This document shows positions 1 to 8,353 of a stretch of 48,420 nt of DNA, piece by piece. Position numbers and translations under genes: made by a program. Each line of letters begins with the position of its first letter. Within the stretch, counting starts at the first letter, position 1. The stretch comes from Synechococcaceae cyanobacterium (lineage in GTDB: Bacteria; Cyanobacteriota; Cyanobacteriia; PCC-6307; Cyanobiaceae). The stretch spans positions 1-48,420 of the forward strand of contig CANHMF010000002.1 of assembly GCA_947461705.1 (NCBI GenBank), given 5' to 3'. The notes beneath the pieces were generated by a model. The model saw nothing but the letters and a program-made list of their open reading frames with translations, was not told where the DNA came from and searched no databases.

Positions 1-737
1 ACCGCTTCCACATAGTCCACCACCAGCCCCGCTGAGGCGAGCTCAGCGACCACCTGCGCCATGAGCTGGCTGGGGGTGGCGCTGCGCTGTTGCCGGGTGG
101 CCATCAGCGCCCGTGGCAGGGCCGCCGCCTGCTGCCGCTGCTCCGCCGTGAGATAGCGGTTGCGGGAACTGAGGGCCAGGCCATCGGCCTCCCGCTGGGT
201 GCGGCAGCCGATCACCTGCACCGGCAGGCCCAGGTCGGCCACCACCCGCCGCAGGATCACGAGCTGCTGCCAGTCCTTCTCCCCCAGCAGCAGCGCATCG
301 GGGCGAATCAAGCCCAGTAGCCGCGCCACCACGGTGGCCACGCCATCGAAGTGTCCAGGGCGTCGGGCACCGCAGAGCCCCCGTTGCAGCGAGGCCGGGG
401 GCTGCAGCCGGGTGAGCTCCGCGTCGCCGTCGGGGTAGAGCTCCGCCACGCTGGGAGCAAACAGGGCTTCAGCCCCTGCGGCGGCGGCCAGTTCCGCATC
501 GGCCGCCAGGGTGCGGGGGTAGTGGTCGAAATCTTCGCTGGGCCCGAATTGCAGCGGGTTCACAAACACGCTCACCAGCACCCGGGGCGTGCGGCCAGTG
601 GAGATGGCGGCTGCCCGCCGGATCAGGCTCTGGTGCCCGGCATGGAGCGCCCCCATCGTGGGCACGAAGTGCAGGGGCGCATCGGCGGCCTGCCGGCGCC
701 AGTGCAGCAAGTCAGTGCGGGTGTGCAGCAGGCGCAC
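1..737 (-). CDS. panC: Pantoate--beta-alanine ligase (PanC domain; possibly the PanC-Cmk fusion), 3' part off-window
   Basis: Minus-strand translation from GTG at 737 reads VRLLHTRTDLLHWRRQAADAPLHFVPTMGALHAGHQSLIR..., with PTMGALHAGH and LLLGEKDWQQLVILRR motifs typical of PanC. Runs off the left edge. Confidence 0.9.
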   Translation of the reverse strand, partial: MRLLHTRTDLLHWRRQAADAPLHFVPTMGALHAGHQSLIRRAAAISTGRTPRVLVSVFVNPLQFGPSEDFDHYPRTLAADAELAAAAGAEALFAPSVAELYPDGDAELTRLQPPASLQRGLCGARRPGHFDGVATVVARLLGLIRPDALLLGEKDWQQLVILRRVVADLGLPVQVIGCRTQREADGLALSSRNRYLTAEQRQQAAALPRALMATRQQRSATPSQLMAQVVAELASAGLVVDYVEA

Positions 738-781
738 CGGGACTCCCGTTGGGCCCTGACACTACGAGTGGGGCCCGCAGC

Positions 782-815
782 AAAAAAGCCCACCCGCCGG
801 AGAGGCGGGTGGGCT
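782..815 (-). terminator. Rho-independent terminator downstream of the rlpA-like gene
   Basis: Perfect 12-bp stem AGCCCACCCGCC/GGCGGGTGGGCT with 5-nt loop, followed on the minus strand by a T run. Confidence 0.8.
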
Positions 816-843
816 GAGCGGGATGCCTGGGGGCGCCCTAGGC

Positions 844-1362
844 CTACTGGAGAACTTCCAGCTTCACCTGGGCCACACCACTGGCGACCACACCGAGTTG
901 GTTGGCGGCGCCATGGGCCAGGTCGATCACCCGGTTGCCGTGGAAGGGGCCTCGGTCGTTGATGCGAACCACGGCCGTGCGGCCGTTCCAGAGGTTGGTC
1001 ACCCGCACCTTGGTGCCGAAGGGCAGGGTGCGGTGGGCGGCGGTGAGGGTGCCTGGGCGGAACACCTCGCCATTGGCGGTGCGGTTGCCATAAAAACCAG
1101 GGCCGTACCAACTGGCTTGGCCATTGCTCACGGAGCGCACCGTCGGCTGAGCCGGAGGGGTGGCAATGGGCAGGCTGGGGGCCGCAGGCTTGAGGGGCTG
1201 TTCCTCGATGGCTTGGGGGGCCTCCACTTCACGGATGGCCACCTCAAAGCGGGATTCGCTGGTGACAGGGTCCACCCGGCCGGTGGTTGCGAAAGCAGGG
1301 GCCAGGACGTTGCTGCCAGACAGCAGGAGGGCGGAGCCGCTCAGGAAAATCGTGCGACGCAT
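844..1362 (-). CDS. Septal ring lytic transglycosylase RlpA-like (double-psi beta-barrel) protein with signal peptide
   Basis: QASWYGPGFYGNRTANGEVF...LPFGTKVRVTNLWNGRTAVVRINDRGPF is the RlpA/DPBB signature; hydrophobic N-terminus. Confidence 0.88.
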   Translation of the reverse strand: MRRTIFLSGSALLLSGSNVLAPAFATTGRVDPVTSESRFEVAIREVEAPQAIEEQPLKPAAPSLPIATPPAQPTVRSVSNGQASWYGPGFYGNRTANGEVFRPGTLTAAHRTLPFGTKVRVTNLWNGRTAVVRINDRGPFHGNRVIDLAHGAANQLGVVASGVAQVKLEVLQ

Positions 1363-1773
1363 AACAAGCGAAACTCGCTGCGGTGAACGCAGCAGCCACT
1401 GGGAAAGACGTGGCCCGCTAGCGGTGTAAACGCTCCAGCTCTTTGGAAGAGTTGATGGAGTGAACCGCCCTGCGAAGTTCCTATCGGGAATTGACGACTC
1501 AGCAAAGTTAGGGGCTATCTGCAGGAGATCTGATCAAGAAAGGCCCGTATTCCATCGATCAGGATTCACTATCAAAGTGCTGAGCCCTGGCCTGGCCTGA
1601 GATCTGCGCCTGTCAAGTCCCGCCTGGCCATCAGCAAGAGCGATCGCGTCCATAAGGCCGGCTGATCCTTGCTTGGGTCAATCGGCCGACTGTCCACTCC
1701 CTCGGAGGTCTTGGGCCGGGGTTTCAGGCGCGCGGCGGGGCAGGATCGGGTTAGGAGATTGATGGGATCACGC

Positions 1774-2808
1774 ATGGACTACCGCACAGCCGGTGTGGAC
1801 GTGGTGGCTGGACGGGCGTTTGTCGAGCGGATTCGCGCCAGCGTCGAATCCACCCGCAGGCCCGAGGTGGTGGGCGGTCTGGGTGGGTTCGGCGGCCTCT
1901 GCCGTCTGCCGGAGGGGCTCAAGAAGCCCCTGCTGGTGTCCGGCACCGATGGCGTCGGCACCAAGCTGGAGTTGGCCCAGGCCCATGGTCAGCACCACGG
2001 TGTGGGAATCGATCTGGTGGCGATGTGCGTCAACGACGTGATCACCAGCGGCGCCCAGCCCCTGTTCTTTCTCGATTACATCGCCACCGGAAAGCTCACC
2101 CCCGAGGCCATGGCCGAGGTGGTGGAGGGCATCGCCGATGGCTGTCGCCAGAGCGGCTGCGCCCTGCTGGGGGGGGAAACGGCCGAGATGCCGGGCTTCT
2201 ACGGCCCCGGTCGTTACGACCTGGCGGGCTTCTGTGTGGCGGTGGTGGATGAGGACGCTCTGATTGATGGCCGGGCGGTACGGGCCGGCGATCGCCTCGT
2301 GGCCGTGGCCAGCAGTGGCGTGCACAGCAATGGCTTCAGCCTGGTGCGGCGGATCCTTGAGGCCCACAGCGTCGGTCCGGATACCCCGCTGGTGGCCGGC
2401 GGGCCGCCGGTGCTCGAAGCCCTGCTCACGCCCACCCGTCTCTACGGATCCCTGGTGCAGGCCCTGCTCACGGCCGGCGTGCCGCTGCATGGCATGGCCC
2501 ACATCACCGGCGGGGGCCTGCCGGAGAACCTGCCCCGCACGCTGCCGGCCGGGGTTCACGGCCGCATCGATGCCACCAGCTGGGAGCGCCCGGAGCTGTT
2601 CCGCTGGCTGCAGCAGAAAGGGGAGGTGCCTGAGGCCGATCTCTGGAACACCTTCAACCTCGGCGTGGGCTTCTGCCTGGTGGTGCCGGAAGCCGCCGTG
2701 GCCCAGGCCCTCGCGGTGTGTGATGAGCAGGGGCATCAGGCCTGGCTGCTGGGGTCGGTGGAGCAGGGCGAAAACCTGGATGCGCCCCTGGCGGGTTTGC
2801 CGTACTGA
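1774..2808 (+). CDS. purM: Phosphoribosylformylglycinamidine cyclo-ligase
   Basis: [20 protein letters not shown]...[14 protein letters not shown]...[11 protein letters not shown]...[15 protein letters not shown] synthase motifs. Confidence 0.95.
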   Translation: MDYRTAGVDVVAGRAFVERIRASVESTRRPEVVGGLGGFGGLCRLPEGLKKPLLVSGTDGVGTKLELAQAHGQHHGVGIDLVAMCVNDVITSGAQPLFFLDYIATGKLTPEAMAEVVEGIADGCRQSGCALLGGETAEMPGFYGPGRYDLAGFCVAVVDEDALIDGRAVRAGDRLVAVASSGVHSNGFSLVRRILEAHSVGPDTPLVAGGPPVLEALLTPTRLYGSLVQALLTAGVPLHGMAHITGGGLPENLPRTLPAGVHGRIDATSWERPELFRWLQQKGEVPEADLWNTFNLGVGFCLVVPEAAVAQALAVCDEQGHQAWLLGSVEQGENLDAPLAGLPY

Positions 2809-2986
2809 GGCCCCTGGCGACACCTGCCAGATTGCTTCAAGTGTGCAGCGTTTGCTGCTGAACAGGCCTGGGATCCCTAGGGTGCCAGCCAGCAGAGGCT
2901 GGCGCTCGGCACGACCGAGCGTTCCCCAGCTGAAGAAGAGGCGCTCGCGCCCGACAGATAACAACCGCGTCAATAGGTCCATTGGT

Positions 2987-3712
2987 ATGTCCTTTAGTTC
3001 CCCTTCGGCTGCGTCTGGCCTCAATGGCACGGGCTCGGGCTTCAACGGCACCAGTCGCATCACCCGCCGGCGCAGTTCTGCCGGCCCGATGCCGCCCAAC
3101 CGCCCCCAGCGTCCGCGGGAGGCCTATCCCAGTCGGGGTACGGTGCGGCCCACCTTCCTCACCCTGCGGGACCACGGCAAGGTGTTCGTGGCGGATCTGC
3201 CTCGGCTGTCCGACGGCCAGTTGGCCCACGTGGGCAAAGAGGCCCGCGAAGTGCTCGAGAGCCTGAGCCGTCGCCTAGAGGAGCTTGAGCTGCAGGGCAC
3301 GCTCACGCCGCTGGAGCAGGAAACCCGCATCCGGGCTGCCACCAAGCGCGATGTCACCGAGCGCTTCATTCGGGCCGTGGAAGATGAACAGGAGCAGCGG
3401 CGCTCCAACCCCGCCCTCAAGGCTGCTGCGGGAGAGTCGTTGGCGCGGGCCTTTCTGGAGATTGCCCGCCATCGCCTGGCTGGGGCCACGTTCGATTCCT
3501 TGCTGCAGGAGGCCCTGGCCGCTTGCGATCACAGTGGCGAGGTCGCCGATGAAGAGCCGGACGTTCCTGCCCTGGCCCTGGCTGAGCCTCCCCGCCCTCG
3601 GGTGGTGAGCCTCGTGCGTCATGGCGAGGTGGCAGCGGCTGCGGAGCCGGAACGCGAGCGCCTTCCCGTGGTGCTCACCCCGGATCCATCCCCGGAGATG
3701 GGCCGGATCTGA
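2987..3712 (+). CDS. Conserved hypothetical protein (cyanobacterial), 241 aa
   Basis: Open frame from ATG 2987 (MSFSSPSAASGLNGTGSG...) with helical, charged middle (LESLSRRLEELELQGTLTPLEQETRIRAATKRDVTERFIRAVEDEQEQRRSNPALKAAAG). Confidence 0.7.
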   Translation: MSFSSPSAASGLNGTGSGFNGTSRITRRRSSAGPMPPNRPQRPREAYPSRGTVRPTFLTLRDHGKVFVADLPRLSDGQLAHVGKEAREVLESLSRRLEELELQGTLTPLEQETRIRAATKRDVTERFIRAVEDEQEQRRSNPALKAAAGESLARAFLEIARHRLAGATFDSLLQEALAACDHSGEVADEEPDVPALALAEPPRPRVVSLVRHGEVAAAAEPERERLPVVLTPDPSPEMGRI

Positions 3713-3716
3713 GGGT

Positions 3717-4700
3717 TCAGGCGCTCTGAAACGGATTGGCCGGCATGCGTGGCCCGTCTGCCAGCACCAGTTGATCCAGGGCGCCGCGTTCGCCGGCGTT
3801 CAGCTGCCAGCTCCAGGCTGCGGCGGCCGCCTCCACCTGTTCGGGGCTGCGCAGGCCCGGAATCGGCATGGCGCCATGGGCTCGACACCAATTCAGCGCC
3901 ACGGCTGCCCGCCCGCCGGGGCGGTCGCCGCCAATGCTGTCCATCAGCTGCAGCAGTGGGGTGAGACGGGGACCCAGTCGCCGGAACAGGGCCCCGCGCG
4001 GCCCCCTGGGCAGCGCCGTTGCCGTGTCGGTCCCGCCACGACCCAGAAGGCCCAGAGCTAAGGGGCTGTAGGCAATCAGCTCGATTCCCAGCTCACGGCA
4101 CACCTCCGCCACTCCGCCAGGGCCGATGGCCTCGGGGGCCAGCAGGGAGAGTTGCACCTGCAGGCTGCTGATGGGCACGCCCCGCATCTGCAGGTCCGTG
4201 GCCACTTGGCGTAGCCGCTGGGGCCCCATGTTGGACACCCCCAGGCTCCCTACAGCTCCCTGCTCCACTAGGTCGGCGAGGCCCTGCAGCAGGGGGCCTT
4301 CCTGCCAGGGCGCATAGCGGGCCGTGCTCCAGTGCAGCTGCACCCGGTTGAGCTGCCCCTGCAGCCGTGCTTGGGAGGCGGCAAAGGCCCTGGCGTAACC
4401 GCGCCGCCCCAGCCGCCAGGGGAACGGGGCGAGCTTGGTGGCGATGCAGAGCTGGCGCCGCTGCTCGGCGCTGGCGGCTGCGGCGAACCGCCCGAGTAGC
4501 AGCTCGCTACGGCCGTTGAAGCGGCCTGTGCCGTAGGAGTCGGCGGTGTCGAAGAACTGGAAGCCAAGCGCCAGGCAGCGCTCGAAGGTGGTTGCCAGAG
4601 CCGCGTCGTCGCGCTCGGGGTCGTAACCCCACAGGAATTGATTGCCCCAGGCCCAGGTGCCAACCCCGATCCCCGGCGTGGGGGGCTTGTCGGTTGCCAT
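3717..4700 (-). CDS. Aldo/keto reductase family protein
   Basis: IGVGTWAWGNQFLWGYDPERDD...FQFFDTADSYGTGRFNGRSELLLGRF...QLHWSTARYAPWQEGPLLQGLADLVEQGAVGSLGVSNM; AKR catalytic motifs. Confidence 0.92.
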   Translation of the reverse strand: MATDKPPTPGIGVGTWAWGNQFLWGYDPERDDAALATTFERCLALGFQFFDTADSYGTGRFNGRSELLLGRFAAAASAEQRRQLCIATKLAPFPWRLGRRGYARAFAASQARLQGQLNRVQLHWSTARYAPWQEGPLLQGLADLVEQGAVGSLGVSNMGPQRLRQVATDLQMRGVPISSLQVQLSLLAPEAIGPGGVAEVCRELGIELIAYSPLALGLLGRGGTDTATALPRGPRGALFRRLGPRLTPLLQLMDSIGGDRPGGRAAVALNWCRAHGAMPIPGLRSPEQVEAAAAAWSWQLNAGERGALDQLVLADGPRMPANPFQSA

Positions 4701-4896
4701 GATCAACGTCCACGGGGCTGCAACTGCAGTGAAGTCTCTGCCCACACCGGTGTCCACGGGCCTTGAACAGAAGCCGCCTGCTGCAGAGCCCGCCTCCCCT
4801 GGGTCGGTGGATCCGGTGCTCTGTAACCACTGCGGCCGCACCGCCACCAACGGTCTGGTGTGTGTGGGAATCTGTGTGGCCGATTCGGGCTATTGA
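4699..4896 (+). CDS. Small Cys-rich (zinc-ribbon-like) conserved protein
   Basis: C-terminus VDPVLCNHCGRTATNGLVCVGICVADSGY with CxxC...CxxxC; ATG at 4699, or GTG near 4729 giving a shorter product. Confidence 0.6.
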   Translation: MINVHGAATAVKSLPTPVSTGLEQKPPAAEPASPGSVDPVLCNHCGRTATNGLVCVGICVADSGY

Positions 4897-4937
4897 GCCC
4901 AGTCGCCGCAGAATGGCTCTGCCTTGAGCGCCTGCCG

Positions 4938-5468
4938 ATGTTGTCCTTCCCGGGTCGTCGTCTGGTCAGGCCAGCGGGCCTGGCTCTGGCCAGCATGCTG
5001 CTCGCCGCTCAGCTGCTGCCGCCACAGGCCCTGGCCCGCGGCGGCCAGGAGGGTTTTGGTCGTTGGGAGCTGCGCAGCGACCACTGCAAGCGCAATCTTG
5101 CGGAGTCGTTGGCAACCTCGCCCTGCCAGGTTGTGCAATTGGATCAGCGCCAGGAGGGGCTGCTGAATGTGACGTTCCTGGCCCGTGGTGCCGAAAAGGG
5201 TGCCATCAATCAACTCACCTTTGTGGGTGAGCTCAAGCCCGGCAGCCTGGCGATGCGCTGCGCTCAGGCGCGCTGTACGCCCCAGGGGAGCATGCAGGCC
5301 CAGCTCAGTAGCGTCAGTGAGACTCGCTTTGATGGCCGCGGCATTGCCCAGGGGCTTCCCAGCGCCTGGCCGGTGAATGGCACTTGTCTGGTGGAGGACC
5401 GTCAGGTCCGTTGTGAGGCTAAGGCGCTCAGTGGAGAGGCCTGGACTGCTGAGGCAACGACACCCTGA
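4938..5468 (+). CDS. Hypothetical exported protein
   Basis: ATG 4938; MLSFPGRRLVRPAGLALASMLLAAQLLPPQALARG reads as a Sec signal peptide; several Cys in the mature part. Confidence 0.65.
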   Translation: MLSFPGRRLVRPAGLALASMLLAAQLLPPQALARGGQEGFGRWELRSDHCKRNLAESLATSPCQVVQLDQRQEGLLNVTFLARGAEKGAINQLTFVGELKPGSLAMRCAQARCTPQGSMQAQLSSVSETRFDGRGIAQGLPSAWPVNGTCLVEDRQVRCEAKALSGEAWTAEATTP

Positions 5469-5639
5469 GCGCTCTCTTTGTAGTGGAAGGCGGCACGCTG
5501 AGGTCATCACGTCAGTAGGAATACCTAGCGTTAGCTCGAATCGCGCACCATGCGCAGGGAACTCGCCCAGGGAAAGTGGAAGAAAAGATAAGGGAGTGTG
5601 TCATGCTGGCGAAGTCCCGATGGGAAAGGGGGGTCTGTT

Positions 5640-5831
5640 ATGGCTGCCTCTCAAGCAGACGTTGAGCCACGAGACCGAGCTCTTTTTCGCTCCTCGCGAA
5701 GAGTGTCCGTCACCTTGTCCTATGTGGCCTATTCGCGATTGCTGAAGCGCAGTGATCAGGAGGGTAGATCGCTCAGTAATCTTTCTGCCTTTCTGCTGGA
5801 ATCAGCGCTTGGATTAGAGGAGGAGCACTGA
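5640..5831 (+). CDS. Small ribbon-helix-helix-like protein, 63 aa
   Basis: MAASQADVEPRDRALFRSSRRVSVTLSYVAYSRLLKRSDQEGRSLSNLSAFLLESALGLEEEH; strand plus two helices with a LSNLSAFLLESAL RHH-like tail. Confidence 0.6.
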   Translation: MAASQADVEPRDRALFRSSRRVSVTLSYVAYSRLLKRSDQEGRSLSNLSAFLLESALGLEEEH

Positions 5832-5954
5832 TTTCACTGGTGCTCGTTCGGCTGGTGGCCAGCGGCGAGGATTGCCTGGCTGGCAACGCTGTTGTAACGC
5901 GAGCTTCCCTGGCCTGATTGCGCCCGTAAAGTTGAGTCCGCTTGGCACTGGGCG

Positions 5955-6845
5955 GTGGTTGATCTGGATGCCCTGACGGCGCTCGATGCGCTGCAGTGGT
6001 TGAGAACCGGGGACGAGGTGTCCAGGCGCTTTGCCATCAGTGCGGCTTCCGTGAGCAGGCAATCCAGGAAATGCCTGGATCTCTTTGGTCTTGATTTGCA
6101 GCGTGTGGATGGGGAGTGGAACACTCTGGGGGATAGCTCAATCCTTCTGCTTGAGCGCAGGGTGCATCAAACCGCGCGTTGGATGGGGCGGCGGCTGCTG
6201 AGGCTGGAGGCCACCTATTGGTCGGGGCCTTTGCTGTGTTCACCGGTTCCAGAGGGTTGGATTCTGGGTTTGTCGAATATTGTTGGCGTGCCCAGAAGCT
6301 TCCAGCTTGTTCGCGAGCGGATTGTGGATGTGTGCCTGGCTGCGCTGCCCGATTGTCCCTCTGAGGATGATCCTGAGCTGACGTCCTTGACCCTGTCTTG
6401 GATGCCGGTGTTCTTCATTGTGAGCGCAGGCCATCCATTGGTGGGCCGGCGTCATCTCACCTATGCGGATATCGCGGAGTACCCCACGCTTGGCTTGCCC
6501 GGTGGCGCCTATCCGCTGGTGGAGACATCGTTGAAGTCGATTGGTCTTTGGAACGATTTTGTTCGCATGTCGCGCTACCGGCGTGAGGCGTGGGAAGGGA
6601 AGACTGAGGCTGAACTCACGGTTGGCTACGGAACGGTGCTCAGCATGGAGGTGAGCGGTTCCGGTTTGGTGCCACTTCCCTTGCGCTTGCCCTTCGATTC
6701 AGGCGAGGTGATGGTGGTGCGAAGGGATTTCTGCGCCCATCCCAGGCTGCTGGCTCTGCGCGATCTGATCGTCGCCCGTCTGCGGCAGTTCGCCGAACGG
6801 TATCCGGAGATTCGCCTGGAGCCTCCTGATTCCCGGCCTAGCTGA
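5955..6845 (+). CDS. LysR-like transcriptional regulator (paralog A)
   Basis: GTG start; HTH-like N-terminus (LQWLRTGDEVSRRFAISAASVSRQSRKCLDLFGLDL) and LysR substrate-binding-like FIVSAGHPLVGRRHLTYADIAEYPTLGLPGGAYP. Confidence 0.7.
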   Translation: MVDLDALTALDALQWLRTGDEVSRRFAISAASVSRQSRKCLDLFGLDLQRVDGEWNTLGDSSILLLERRVHQTARWMGRRLLRLEATYWSGPLLCSPVPEGWILGLSNIVGVPRSFQLVRERIVDVCLAALPDCPSEDDPELTSLTLSWMPVFFIVSAGHPLVGRRHLTYADIAEYPTLGLPGGAYPLVETSLKSIGLWNDFVRMSRYRREAWEGKTEAELTVGYGTVLSMEVSGSGLVPLPLRLPFDSGEVMVVRRDFCAHPRLLALRDLIVARLRQFAERYPEIRLEPPDSRPS

Positions 6846-6956
6846 GCCGACGGGATTCACCGCTATGCGAAATCTGCAAGATTTTGCGTGGATCGTTGAA
6901 CTCCTCCGGAAGCTGCTGAATTGATGCCATAGTGCAGGTCCATTGCTTTCGGGGGC

Positions 6957-7928
6957 TTGGTTGATCTTGACTCCCTTGCGGCCCTCGATGGGTTGATCTG
7001 GTTGCGAACCGGGCACGCGGTAGCCAGCACCTTCTGTTTCAGTCAGTCCTTTGTGAGTCGAAGTGCGAGGAAGTGCGCCGATGTTTTCGAAGTTGAACTG
7101 AAAAAGGCTGAATCCGAGTGGTGCTTAGAAGGCGATCTGGTGCTGCTCAACCTTGAGCGCAAGGTTCATCAGCACGTCAGGTGGCAGAAGGGTCTTCCAT
7201 TGCGGCTGGATGCGCAACATTGGTCGGGGCCCTTGCTTTGCACGCCGCCGCCTCCCGGCTGGATCACGGGCAACCTGAATTATCTGGAGTATCACAGGCC
7301 GTTGCACTTGCTGGAGCTGGGCGTGATCGATGCCTGGCTTGCCTCCTATCCCGATGCACCCTGCGGCGATGACTCGGACATCGTTGCGATCCCCCTGAGT
7401 CGGATGCCGATGCGCTTGGTTGTGAACCAAGGGCATCCTCTGCAGGCCCTTGGGCATCACATCACCTTTGCTGATGTGGCTCAGTACCCCTGCCTGCCGC
7501 TGCCCAATGGCGCGTTCCCGCAGTTCCAGGCCGCCTTGCAGCGGTGCGGGCTCTGGCAGGACTCAAGCCCCGCTGAGCCCCAGTCTCGCCGCCGGGGCTG
7601 GGCGGGGCAAGCTGGTGTGGAGGATCTTCTGGTTGGCTTCGCGACCCCCTTGGCCCTGCCTCTCTATGGAGAGTCTGTTGTGGAGCTCCCGCTGGATTTC
7701 CCCATGGTCGTTGGAGATGTTCTGCTGATCCGTCGGGAATTCAGTGATACCCCGCAAGCCCATGGTCTGGTATCCCAGCTGCGCCAGCGTCTGCGGAAGC
7801 TGGCCTCCACAACGCCGGATGTGGAGGTTCTGGAGGATTCAATGTGGAGCGGCTGTGAAGCGGCTGCAGGCTTAAACGAGTTGGATGGCCGTGATGTTGG
7901 TGTTTCGGGAACAGCCAAGATCCTCTGA
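6957..7928 (+). CDS. LysR-like transcriptional regulator (paralog B, tandem duplicate)
   Basis: TTG start; MVDLDSLAALDGLIWLRTGHAVASTFCFSQSFVSRSARKCADVF... aligns along its length with paralog A, including LERKVHQHVRW and HWSGPLLCTP. Confidence 0.7.
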   Translation: MVDLDSLAALDGLIWLRTGHAVASTFCFSQSFVSRSARKCADVFEVELKKAESEWCLEGDLVLLNLERKVHQHVRWQKGLPLRLDAQHWSGPLLCTPPPPGWITGNLNYLEYHRPLHLLELGVIDAWLASYPDAPCGDDSDIVAIPLSRMPMRLVVNQGHPLQALGHHITFADVAQYPCLPLPNGAFPQFQAALQRCGLWQDSSPAEPQSRRRGWAGQAGVEDLLVGFATPLALPLYGESVVELPLDFPMVVGDVLLIRREFSDTPQAHGLVSQLRQRLRKLASTTPDVEVLEDSMWSGCEAAAGLNELDGRDVGVSGTAKIL

Positions 7929-7970
7929 CATCCTCACGCAGGCCGCGCTGGGGCGGCCGATGCCATCGGG

Positions 7971-8102
7971 TTAGCGCTTGCTGCCTTCCACATCGGTGTC
8001 GGAGCCGTTCTGATGCCCGTTCATGTGCTTCTCGCAGGCCGTGGCGGTGAGCGTGCCCACAATGGTCACGGTGGCCAGGGCCAGCAGCAGGAGGCGTCTC
8101 AT
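7971..8102 (-). CDS. Putative 43-aa exported peptide
   Basis: MRRLLLLALATVTIVGTLTATACEKHMNGHQNGSDTDVEGSKR; hydrophobic leader followed by a short polar tail with Cys/His. Confidence 0.4.
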   Translation of the reverse strand: MRRLLLLALATVTIVGTLTATACEKHMNGHQNGSDTDVEGSKR

Positions 8103-8239
8103 GGGAGTGAGCTCAATGCCCGAAGGGTATGCCTGCTTGCCCGGTTCTGCCACGGATACCAGCAGGTGCTCAACACAGTGCGTGGCGTGTCGGGGCACTG
8201 CACACCCGATCGTGGCCCCGATAGGGATCAAAAAGTAAG

Positions 8240-8310
8240 AGGCGGCACCCAGATTCGAACTGGGGGTAAAGGATTTGCAATCCTCTGCCTTACCACTTGG
8301 CCATGCCGCC
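8240..8310 (-). tRNA. tRNA-Cys (GCA)
   Basis: Revcomp GGCGGCATGGCCAAGTGGTAAGGCAGAGGATTGCAAATCCTTTACCCCCAGTTCGAATCTGGGTGCCGCCT; 7-bp acceptor stem, TTCGAAT T-loop, anticodon GCA, U73. Confidence 0.95.
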
Positions 8311-8353
8311 GGTCAGGAGCAAACTCCCTGGCACGGATCGTATCAGCCACAAG

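Noticed and set aside
1640-1647. HIP1 octamer GCGATCGC (also seen at 2288-2295 and 46913-46920)
   Set aside because: Only a few copies seen by eye in 48 kb, about what chance predicts at this GC content; not the HIP1 enrichment of many other cyanobacteria.
2264-2986. Upstream part of the 482-aa plus ORF 2264-3712
   Set aside because: Overlaps purM out of frame; only the portion from ATG 2987 looks like a real protein.
1768-3099. 443-aa minus-strand ORF
   Set aside because: Antisense shadow of purM.
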